Source of the DNA: Candidatus Omnitrophota bacterium
GTDB taxonomy: Bacteria > Omnitrophota > Koll11 > Tantalellales > Tantalellaceae
Assembly (NCBI GenBank): GCA_015231715.1
Contig: JADGBB010000007.1
Span: forward strand, 1-37,724
Length of the DNA: 37,724 bases
Direction: 5' to 3'
The notes under the pieces: model-generated
Told to the model about the DNA's origin: nothing
Databases searched by the model: none
Seen by the model: only the letters and a program-made list of their open reading frames with translations
Program-made: the position numbers and the translations under genes
Part shown: positions 26,826-33,613 of the stretch, piece by piece
Position numbering within the stretch: position 1 is the first letter of the stretch
How the letters are laid out: the number at the start of each line of letters is the position of its first letter

Positions 26826-27005
26826 ATGAAGGAAAAAAAATGTGATGTTGAAGTTTTTTCAAGAGTAACAGGTTTTTTTAGGCCTGTACAGACATGGAAT
26901 GCCGGAAAAACAGAAGAGTTCAAAGACAGAAAAAGATATTTAACAGTTAGCATGATGGAAAAACAAAATGAACCTTGCGGGGTTTCAGAAAATATCGCTT
27001 GTTGA
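26826..27005 (+). CDS. Separate glycyl-radical domain of class III ribonucleotide reductase
   Basis: This 59-residue product contains 'CDVEVFSRVTGFFRPVQTWN' and 'GKTEEFKDRKRY', the C-terminal glycyl-radical segment of NrdD (commonly 'CEVYSRVVGYLRPVQNWN'). Gly16 is the expected radical site and Cys6 the expected last zinc ligand. It is in the -1 frame relative to the nrdD body. The ATG at 26826 has AGGAG four bases upstream; an in-frame GTG at 26781 overlaps the nrdD stop and would give 74 residues. It overlaps the activase gene by 38 bases. Either NrdD is truly split, like the GrcA/YfiD spare part of pyruvate formate-lyase, or one base was lost in an A run near 26773-26775; see findings. Confidence 0.7.
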   Translation: MKEKKCDVEVFSRVTGFFRPVQTWNAGKTEEFKDRKRYLTVSMMEKQNEPCGVSENIAC

Positions 27006-27660
27006 TTATCCCGGACGGATAAGCGCGATTATATTCACACAAGGGTGCAACTTCATGTGCCCCTACTGTTACAATAAAGACCTTGTCCCTTTGACAAGTG
27101 AATATACGACAGAAGAAGACGAGATATTCAAGTATCTTGAAAAAAGAAAAAATATGATTGAAGGTGTTGTTGTTACCGGAGGAGAGCCGGTACTGCATAA
27201 AAACCTTCGATCTTTTATTTTACGGCTAAAAGAGATGGGGTATAAAGTTAAATTAGACACAAACGGAACGGACCCTGAGGCCGTAAAAAGTTTTGTTGAA
27301 AATAAAGAAATAGATTACGTGGCCCTGGACATTAAGACATCTTTTAAAAAATATCATCTAGTAACAAATAACATTTACGCACATGAAAAAACAAAAGAAT
27401 TGATAGATTTTTTAATATCATCTGATATTGAATATGAGTTCAGGACAACTTGCGTTCCCGGCATTGTCGAAAAAGAAGATTTTTTTGATATAGCCGGCAT
27501 TGTTTCAGGCGCTAAAAACTACTATCTTCAGCAGTTTGCGCCTGTTAATACCTTAAGCCCTCAATATGCCCAGATAAAACCATATACTAAAAAAAGTATG
27601 GAAGAATTCTCGGGCATCTTATCACAGGCAGCTGCAAAAGTTTCCATTCGAGGAATCTGA
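26968..27660 (+). CDS. nrdG: Anaerobic ribonucleotide reductase activating protein (radical SAM)
   Basis: The 230-residue protein opens 'GFQKISLVDYPGRISAIIFT', the standard start of this activase family, and has the radical-SAM cysteine motif 'CNFMCPYC' (Cys27, Cys31, Cys34) that holds a 4Fe-4S cluster, plus 'VVVTGGEPVLH' for SAM binding. It cleaves S-adenosylmethionine to generate the glycyl radical on NrdD. Its gene begins inside the end of the small glycyl-radical frame, suggesting translational coupling, so its direct protein substrate would be the upstream 59-residue product if the split is real. The gene order nrdD-nrdG is the usual one. Confidence 0.9.
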   Translation: MNLAGFQKISLVDYPGRISAIIFTQGCNFMCPYCYNKDLVPLTSEYTTEEDEIFKYLEKRKNMIEGVVVTGGEPVLHKNLRSFILRLKEMGYKVKLDTNGTDPEAVKSFVENKEIDYVALDIKTSFKKYHLVTNNIYAHEKTKELIDFLISSDIEYEFRTTCVPGIVEKEDFFDIAGIVSGAKNYYLQQFAPVNTLSPQYAQIKPYTKKSMEEFSGILSQAAAKVSIRGI

Positions 27661-27693
27661 AAAAAATACATGGCATTTAATTAGCTCGTATAT

Positions 27694-27722
27694 TTGCCGA
27701 TTAAGAAAAAGGAAGGTATAAT
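27694..27722 (+). promoter_or_regulatory. Promoter of the first CBS-domain gene
   Basis: TTGCCG at 27694-27699, a 17-base spacer and TATAAT at 27717-27722, with a leader of about 25 bases carrying AAGGAG. Confidence 0.6.
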
Positions 27723-27752
27723 TTTCATTGAAAAATAAATGCAAGGAGAAAA

Positions 27753-28184
27753 ATGCAAATACACAAAGTTTTAGTTAAAGATATGATGGTTAAAACTCCG
27801 TTCACAGTTGATGTTCATGATGATTTTGCGGTTGTTTGGGATTTGTTTAGACTGCACAAGATAAGCCATTTGCCGGTTGTAGTTAATGATAGGCTTTTGA
27901 CAGGCATAATAACTAAGATAGATTTATTTAGAACAATCGCGCCCAAAAAAACGGAAGCCGGAAAACTAATATATGACGTCGGTGAATTAAATAGATTCAA
28001 GATAAAAGACATTATGACTAAAGAAGTTGCTACTCTTGGTCCTGATGATTACTTGGGGAAAGCTATCGATATAATGATAAAGCTTAAAGTCGGTTGTTTG
28101 CCCATCGTCAATAAGACAAGATACTTAGAAGGGATAATTACAAGAGGAATGGTACTTCGAACTGTATCACAGTTTTTTACTTAA
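27753..28184 (+). CDS. Tandem CBS-domain protein
   Basis: The 143-residue protein is just two CBS domains (about 7-60 and 80-137): 'VKDMMVKTPFTV', 'ISHLPVVVNDRLLTGIITKI' and 'IKDIMTKEVATLGPDDYLG', 'VGCLPIVNKTRYLEGIITRG'. Such pairs bind adenine nucleotides (AMP, ATP, SAM) and act as energy or ligand sensors for partner proteins. No effector domain is fused, so its target is unknown. It has its own promoter and AAGGAG ribosome site. A second protein of the same build is at 32654. Confidence 0.9.
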   Translation: MQIHKVLVKDMMVKTPFTVDVHDDFAVVWDLFRLHKISHLPVVVNDRLLTGIITKIDLFRTIAPKKTEAGKLIYDVGELNRFKIKDIMTKEVATLGPDDYLGKAIDIMIKLKVGCLPIVNKTRYLEGIITRGMVLRTVSQFFT

Positions 28185-28222
28185 ATTATCTTTTCTGCCT
28201 CTGCTAGCTTTGATTTAACTTT

Positions 28223-28250
28223 TTGCTATTTACACGCCCTCACTTATGCT
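28223..28250 (+). promoter_or_regulatory. Promoter of rmuC, near-leaderless
   Basis: TTGCTA at 28223-28228, a 16-base spacer and TATGCT at 28245-28250. The ATG at 28262 is 12 bases after the -10, so the leader should be about five bases and there is no ribosome site. Confidence 0.5.
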
Positions 28251-28261
28251 AATATATCAGC

Positions 28262-29638
28262 ATGGAACAAAGTATCATTCTTAATATCATAATACTTTTT
28301 ATAGGCATGCTATTAGGTTATTTTGCCGCTATTTTATTAAAGGGGCCAAATGATAATAAAAATATAGCGCTGCAAAGTAAACTCCAGTCTGCTGAAGAAC
28401 AAGCGAATGAACTGAAAGAAAACCTCAAATTAAAAGAGGCACAGCTTGATGTTTTGCGCGAAAAAAACGAACAGCTTCACACAGAAAAAGCTATAGCCGA
28501 AACTAAATCTGCAGAAACCGAAAAAAAAGTCACTGAACAAAAAGAACTTCTAGACGAAGCGAAAAACAAGCTGGGTGAAACATTTAAGGCTTTATCCGGT
28601 GAATCGTTAAAAAGCAACAATGCCGCTTTTATAGAACTAGCGAAAGAAAGCCTTAAAGTTGTTTTGGAAGAAGCAAAAGGGGATATCGATAAAAAAGGTG
28701 AAACTATAAAGTCCATAGTCAAGCCGCTCGAAGAAGCCCTCGGCAGATATGAAAAAAACATTTCAGATATGGAAAAAATAAGAGCTTCCGCTTACGGAAA
28801 TCTTGAAAATCAAATAAGATCGCTTTTAGATTCACAAAAAACATTACAGCAGGAAACAAACAATCTTGTAACTGCATTAAGACGCCCCGAGGTTAGAGGA
28901 AGATGGGGCGAGATAACACTTAAAAGAGTAGCAGAACTTGCAGGAATGGTAGAACATTGTGATTATACAGAGCAGCATTCGGTAACGACCGAAGACGGAC
29001 GCATAAGGCCGGATATGGTTGTACATCTTCCGTCAGAAAGAGACATAGTTGTAGATAGCAAGGTATCCCTTGATGCATATTTAGATGCAATAGCATCTAA
29101 TAATGAGGACGAACGCAAAGCGCATCTTTTAAGGCATACCCAGCAGGTGAAAAAACACATGAAAGACCTATCAAGCAAATCATATTGGGAACAATTTGAT
29201 AAAACACCGGAGTTTGTTGTAATGTTCATTCCGGGAGAATCATTTTTAAGCGCCGCGGTTGATAATGAACCATTGTTAATTGAGATCGGAATGGAGTCTA
29301 AAGTTATAATAGCTACGCCAACGACTTTAGTTTCTCTTTTAAGAGCGATATCATATGGATGGAGACAAGAACATATAGCAAAAAATGCTTTAGAGATAGC
29401 TAAAATAGGAAAAGAGCTATATGATAGATTTCAGCCTTTTTTAATGCATGTAAATAAAGTCGGCGGATCGCTTTCGCAAGCAGTCGTTACTTTCAATAAG
29501 ATGGCAATGTCTCTTGAGAGACGCATTTTAGTGAGCGTAAGAAAATTTCAGGAACTTGGGACGGTCGGAGACAAAGAACTTGAAGAAATAAAACAAATAG
29601 AACAGCAGCCGATGGAAATTAAAGAGGAAAGCGCATAG
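28262..29638 (+). CDS. rmuC: DNA recombination protein RmuC
   Basis: The 458-residue protein has an N-terminal membrane helix ('IILFIGMLLGYFAAILL'), a long coiled coil (about 35-115) rich in Lys/Glu/Gln, and the conserved RmuC domain (about 195-405) with 'RRPEVRGRWGEITLKRVAEL', 'DMVVHLPSERDIVVDSKVSL' and 'ATPTTLVSLLRAISYGWRQE'. RmuC limits recombination at inverted repeats and has a nuclease-like fold. The length is typical of the family. The gene appears to be a single transcript with a leaderless start. An inverted-repeat hairpin follows it at 29650-29705. Confidence 0.93.
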   Translation: MEQSIILNIIILFIGMLLGYFAAILLKGPNDNKNIALQSKLQSAEEQANELKENLKLKEAQLDVLREKNEQLHTEKAIAETKSAETEKKVTEQKELLDEAKNKLGETFKALSGESLKSNNAAFIELAKESLKVVLEEAKGDIDKKGETIKSIVKPLEEALGRYEKNISDMEKIRASAYGNLENQIRSLLDSQKTLQQETNNLVTALRRPEVRGRWGEITLKRVAELAGMVEHCDYTEQHSVTTEDGRIRPDMVVHLPSERDIVVDSKVSLDAYLDAIASNNEDERKAHLLRHTQQVKKHMKDLSSKSYWEQFDKTPEFVVMFIPGESFLSAAVDNEPLLIEIGMESKVIIATPTTLVSLLRAISYGWRQEHIAKNALEIAKIGKELYDRFQPFLMHVNKVGGSLSQAVVTFNKMAMSLERRILVSVRKFQELGTVGDKELEEIKQIEQQPMEIKEESA

Positions 29639-29649
29639 GAGATAGAGTG

Positions 29650-29705
29650 TAGCGGATAGAGGAGGGATGTAACCCTCTACGCTATTACCTATCAACTATC
29701 CGCTA
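29650..29705. repeat. Inverted-repeat hairpin between rmuC and hflK
   Basis: TAGCGGATAG (29650-29659) is a perfect inverted repeat of CTATCCGCTA (29696-29705). A smaller hairpin, GGAGGG with CCCTCT, lies inside. There is no T run, so it is not a classical terminator. It may stabilise or attenuate transcripts. Confidence 0.55.
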
Positions 29706-29722
29706 AGAACAAGGGGAGTGAC

Positions 29723-30724
29723 ATGAATGATTTTAGAACACCGGAGGACCTTTTTAAAGAAGGGACACAGAAGGTAAGCGCAGCAGGAAAGGATATGATG
29801 AAGTATATACCGTTTTATCTTACGGTTTTTTTCATTATTATGGTATTGAAAAGCGGGGTATATTCGATAGGGCCGGATGAAGTAGGCGTTATGCAGAGAT
29901 TCGGAAGGTATACAAAAACCGTAGACCCCGGCCTTCATTTTAAGCTGCCGCTAGGGATAGACAAAGTAACGCCTGTAAAAGTTGAAAAGATATTTAAAGA
30001 AGAATTCGGGTTTAGAACATTGCTCGCAGGAGTTAACACACAATACTCAACAAAAAATTATTTGGATGAGTCTTTACTGCTGACTGGAGATTTAAATATT
30101 CTTAACGTGCAGTGGATAGTACAGTTCAAAGTTAAAGATCCCGTTAAGCTTCTTTTTGCGACAAGAAATCCGGTAGAAAATGTCAGAGATCTTTCCGAAG
30201 TTGTTATGTCAAGGCTATGCGGAGATTACAGAGTCGATGAGCTTTTAACTACAAAAAGAGAAGAAGTAGGCGCCGAGGCTCAGAGTGAATTGCAGGTACT
30301 GCTGGATAAATACAATACGGGAGTACAGGTGGTTACAGTAAAACTTTTAGATGTTAATCCGCCGGATGTAGTTAAGCCGGCTTTCAATGAGGTCAATGAA
30401 GCCAGACAGGAAAGAGAAAGAATGATAAATGATGCATGGAAAGAATATAACAAAGTTATTCCCAGGGCAAAGGGAGAAGCGCAAAAAACTATAAGCCAGG
30501 CGGAAGGGTACGCGCTGGATAAGATCAACAGGGCAAAAGGAGAAGCATCAAGGTTTATAAGCCAGTGGCAGGAGTATGCTAAAGCTCCGGATATAACCAA
30601 GAAAAGATTATATTTAGAAGCAATGACCGAAGTTATGCCAAAAACAAAACAAAAATACATAACTGATATAGACCAAAAGACTATTTTACCGCTTTTAGAT
30701 CTCACTAAAGGAGAACAATCATGA
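29723..30724 (+). CDS. hflK: HflK-like SPFH membrane protein
   Basis: The 333-residue protein has one membrane helix (about 35-52, 'IPFYLTVFFIIMVLKSGVY') followed at once by 'SIGPDEVGVMQRFGRYTKTV' and 'DPGLHFKLPLGIDKVTPV', the start of the SPFH/band-7 domain (to about 240), then a Lys/Glu/Ala-rich helix ('RAKGEAQKTISQAEGYAL'). HflK pairs with HflC in the membrane and surrounds the FtsH protease, restraining it. GGGGAG precedes the ATG. The stop overlaps the hflC start by 4 bases (ATGA), indicating coupled translation and paired subunits. The N-terminal Gly-rich extension of E. coli HflK is absent. Confidence 0.9.
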   Translation: MNDFRTPEDLFKEGTQKVSAAGKDMMKYIPFYLTVFFIIMVLKSGVYSIGPDEVGVMQRFGRYTKTVDPGLHFKLPLGIDKVTPVKVEKIFKEEFGFRTLLAGVNTQYSTKNYLDESLLLTGDLNILNVQWIVQFKVKDPVKLLFATRNPVENVRDLSEVVMSRLCGDYRVDELLTTKREEVGAEAQSELQVLLDKYNTGVQVVTVKLLDVNPPDVVKPAFNEVNEARQERERMINDAWKEYNKVIPRAKGEAQKTISQAEGYALDKINRAKGEASRFISQWQEYAKAPDITKKRLYLEAMTEVMPKTKQKYITDIDQKTILPLLDLTKGEQS

Positions 30725-31662
30725 AAAAAATAATAACAATTTTAGCCGGTGTAATTATCACGGTTGCAGTTTTATTTGTTGTCGGAGCGCTATATATCGT
30801 ATCTGAAACTCAGCAAGCCGTGCTAACGCAATTCGGCAAACCCGTAGGAAACCCGATCACCGAAGCAGGCATCCACATAAAAATACCGCTTGTACAAAAA
30901 GTTCAGCTTTTTGATAAAAGGCTTATGAAATGGGACGGCGATCCAAATCAAATACCAACAGTAGATAAAAAATATATTTGGGTCGATACTACGGCAAGAT
31001 GGAAAATAATAGACGCTTTAAAATTTCTTCAGTCCGTCGGAACAGAGCGCGGGGCTCAGGCAAGACTTGACGATATAATTAATTCTGCCACAAGAGATGC
31101 AGTTACTTCCAGCCTGCTTATTGAAGTGACCAGAAACACAAACAGAGTTTTGGAGCAGGAAGAGCTGGAAATTACAAGCGCATTCGCGGAAGAAGCACTG
31201 GAAGCAATAAGATACGGCAGAGCCAAGCTAGAAGATTCCATTCTTGAAAGAGCACGAAAACTCGCTCCAAGATACGGCATAGAGTTAGTTGATGTCAGGA
31301 TAAAAAGGATAAATTATGTCGAAGACGTACGAAAAAAAGTTTATGAAAGAATGATATCCGAACGCAAAAGAGCCGCGGAAGAATTTAGATCAGAGGGAAG
31401 AGGGAAAAGCGCTGAGATAGAAGGAACAATTGAAAAAGAGCTCAAGCTTATTTCAAGTGTGGCATATAAAACGGCCGAGGAAATACGCGGAGAAGCTGAT
31501 GCTGCAACAATTAAGATCTATGCTGAAGCATACAAAAATGATCCGGATTTTTATAGTTTTATTAAAACTCTAGAGACATATAGAGATACTATCGGAGGAG
31601 AAACCACATTGATGCTTACAACCGATAGCGATTATTTTAAGTATTTGAAAAAAATATCGTGA
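30721..31662 (+). CDS. hflC: HflC-like SPFH membrane protein
   Basis: The 313-residue protein has an N-terminal helix (5-28, 'IITILAGVIITVAVLFVV') then 'SETQQAVLTQFGKPVGNPIT' and 'EAGIHIKIPLVQKVQLFDKR', the HflC start. 'YGIELVDVRIKRINYVEDV' and 'RMISERKRAAEEFRSEGRGK' are diagnostic, as is the closing 'YAEAYKNDPDFYSFIKTLET'. It forms the alternating HflK-HflC membrane assembly. ATGA overlap with hflK gives tight coupling, and the sensor kinase gene follows within 5 bases, extending the operon. Confidence 0.93.
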   Translation: MKKIITILAGVIITVAVLFVVGALYIVSETQQAVLTQFGKPVGNPITEAGIHIKIPLVQKVQLFDKRLMKWDGDPNQIPTVDKKYIWVDTTARWKIIDALKFLQSVGTERGAQARLDDIINSATRDAVTSSLLIEVTRNTNRVLEQEELEITSAFAEEALEAIRYGRAKLEDSILERARKLAPRYGIELVDVRIKRINYVEDVRKKVYERMISERKRAAEEFRSEGRGKSAEIEGTIEKELKLISSVAYKTAEEIRGEADAATIKIYAEAYKNDPDFYSFIKTLETYRDTIGGETTLMLTTDSDYFKYLKKIS

Positions 31663-31666
31663 TAAT

Positions 31667-32626
31667 ATGATGAAGAACAGTAATGATATAAATTTAGAGA
31701 TCAAACTTCTTTTTAAAGAATTGAAAGAAAACCCTTTAAAAGAAGTAGCCGCGGCTTTTGTTTTAGTCAGCTTATTCCCCGTTGCGGTAATGAGTGTTCT
31801 TTGTTTCAAAATATTGAGAGTTGCGGAAGGGCCGTACAAATATTTGATACTTATGGTTTTTCTGTCTATCTGCCTGGGCTATTATTTGGTTTATAAACTT
31901 ATAATCAAAAAAATAGCTAAAGTCCTGGCATATTCTTTGCTTGCGAAAAGAAAAGAACGAAAAAAAGCCGAAGCGATAACAAACATATCGCATGAACTGG
32001 GGAATCCTATAAGCTCAATAAAATTATCTCTTGAAAACCTTATTGACGGGCACTTAGGGCCTCTTGGGGAAAAACAAAAAAAGACACTTACCGGGTGTTT
32101 GGAAACAACCGAAAGAATGGGGAGGCTTACGTCAAATCTTTTGGAATTGTTTAAAATCGAAGCCGGGCAAGTTTTACTTAAAAAAGAAAAAGTTAATATT
32201 ATTGCGCTTCTGGAAAATCAAAAACGGGAATTTGAGCCGATCGCGGAAGAGAAAAAAATAAAAATTACTGCGCAGTATCGTATCGGGAATGTTTTTGTTA
32301 CAGGAGACGCGGACAAGATAGAGCAGGTAATAAATAATCTTTTGAGTAACGCCGTTAAGAATACACCCGATGGCGGGAATGTAAAAATAATAACATTCAG
32401 GGACAAAAATATTGTCACTATAAAAGTGTGCGATACCGGATATGGAATGCCTAAAGAAAAAATAAGCACTATTTTTGATAAATTCACGAAGCTTGATCCT
32501 TATAAAAAAGGCGCAGGGGTTGGCCTTGCGATAAGTAAAGACATAATCGAACTTCATAAAGGAAAAATTTTTGCTGAAAGCGAACAGGGGAAAGGAAGCA
32601 TATTTACGGTACTGCTCCCGATATAG
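31667..32626 (+). CDS. Orphan sensor histidine kinase
   Basis: The 319-residue protein has two membrane helices (about 27-48 and 58-78) with almost no extracytoplasmic loop, then a short linker and a kinase core. The H-box is 'ITNISHELGNPISSIKLSLE' with His109; HELGNP is an unusual form of the common HELRTP. N-box 'NNLLSNAVKNTPDGG', G1 'CDTGYGMPKEK' and G2 'GAGVGLAISKDII' complete the ATPase domain. With no real sensor loop, it probably senses within the membrane or through a partner. It lies 4 bases after hflC and no response regulator is nearby, so its partner is elsewhere. The context suggests sensing tied to membrane quality control; this is inference. Confidence 0.87.
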   Translation: MMKNSNDINLEIKLLFKELKENPLKEVAAAFVLVSLFPVAVMSVLCFKILRVAEGPYKYLILMVFLSICLGYYLVYKLIIKKIAKVLAYSLLAKRKERKKAEAITNISHELGNPISSIKLSLENLIDGHLGPLGEKQKKTLTGCLETTERMGRLTSNLLELFKIEAGQVLLKKEKVNIIALLENQKREFEPIAEEKKIKITAQYRIGNVFVTGDADKIEQVINNLLSNAVKNTPDGGNVKIITFRDKNIVTIKVCDTGYGMPKEKISTIFDKFTKLDPYKKGAGVGLAISKDIIELHKGKIFAESEQGKGSIFTVLLPI

Positions 32627-32653
32627 ACTGATTCGAACAAGAGGAGAATAAAA

Positions 32654-33082
32654 ATGTTGGCCAAAGATATAATGACAACAAATGTTTTAACTGTTAAGCC
32701 CGAAACAACCTTAATTGAGGTTAGTGAGATCCTAAGATCAAAAAGAGTAAGCGGACTACCTGTAGTTAATGATGACAATGAAGTTGTCGGTATAATTACA
32801 ATAACTGATCTCATGAAAGTTCTTGATAGAATATATAAATGGAAAGATCTGGAAAAAAGAGATTCTGATCTTAAGATAAGCGGAAGATTTGAGGAAGAAA
32901 AAAAGAATTCTAAAGTAAAAGATTTTATGACTACTGATGTTCTTACTCTAACGGAAGACAGCACAATAGACTTTGTCAGACAAAAAATGTTTACAAATAA
33001 AATACACACACTGCCTGTAGTTAAGGACGGGAAACTGATAGGAATAATAGGAAAGCATGATCTAGTGATCGCATGCTTTTAA
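32654..33082 (+). CDS. Tandem CBS-domain protein
   Basis: The 142-residue protein consists of two CBS domains: 'AKDIMTTNVLTVKPETTLIE' with 'RVSGLPVVNDDNEVVGIITI', and 'VKDFMTTDVLTLTEDSTIDF' with 'IHTLPVVKDGKLIGIIGKHD', joined by a charged linker (about 65-88). It should bind adenine nucleotides. AAGAGGAGA precedes the ATG. It lies 27 bases after the kinase and is followed by the rubrerythrin-like gene, so it is probably part of the hflKC operon. Compared with the protein at 27753 it is similarly built but clearly diverged. Confidence 0.9.
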   Translation: MLAKDIMTTNVLTVKPETTLIEVSEILRSKRVSGLPVVNDDNEVVGIITITDLMKVLDRIYKWKDLEKRDSDLKISGRFEEEKKNSKVKDFMTTDVLTLTEDSTIDFVRQKMFTNKIHTLPVVKDGKLIGIIGKHDLVIACF

Positions 33083-33135
33083 AAGACAGCGTATGGCATA
33101 AAGGCTATGCGATAAAAACGAAAGGAGTAGAGATC

Positions 33136-33609
33136 GTGGAAAACTATACCGCTAAAGATGTTTTGGAAATGGCTGTGAAAGCTAAAAGTAAGGGCGTTGA
33201 TATGTATATGGCACTTGCTAGGAACAGTGAAAATTATCATGTATCAAATTTATTTGCCGAGATGGCGAAAGATGAACAGCACCATAAAATAGAACTTCAA
33301 AAGTGGATGGCTTCTATAAAAGAAGAAGGACAAAAAGAAGCATATCCCGGAGAGAGATCTCTTTTTCTGCAAGCTCTGGCGGATAAGAACGCATATCATT
33401 GCAACGAAGCCACTAAAAAAGCGTTAGAAAAAACTATCAGCGAAGAAGATGCTCTAAAAGCAGGAGTGACATTTGAAAAAGATTTCATGCTATTTCTTCA
33501 TGAGATAAAAAGAGAAGTTGCTTCCGGCGGCGCTAAAGTTATTGATAAGCTGATAGAAGATGAAATGAAACACATCAGACAATTTTTTGAACTAAGCGAT
33601 AAAAAATAA
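33136..33609 (+). CDS. Rubrerythrin-like (ferritin-like diiron) protein
   Basis: I start this 157-residue protein at GTG 33136, which has AAAGGAG eight bases upstream; a longer frame from 33073 would overlap the CBS gene and add 21 residues unlike the family. It is a four-helix ferritin-like protein. Ligand motifs visible are 'EMAKDEQHHKIEL' (ExxH), 'VTFEKDFMLF' (Glu) and 'LIEDEMKHIRQFF' (ExxH). The first-helix ligand seems lost: 'AVKAKSKGVDMYM' has Lys where rubrerythrins usually have Glu. There is no rubredoxin-like Cys4 domain. Family members reduce peroxide or handle iron in anaerobes; altered ligands mean activity is uncertain here. Confidence 0.82.
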   Translation: MENYTAKDVLEMAVKAKSKGVDMYMALARNSENYHVSNLFAEMAKDEQHHKIELQKWMASIKEEGQKEAYPGERSLFLQALADKNAYHCNEATKKALEKTISEEDALKAGVTFEKDFMLFLHEIKREVASGGAKVIDKLIEDEMKHIRQFFELSDKK

Positions 33610-33613
33610 ACAA

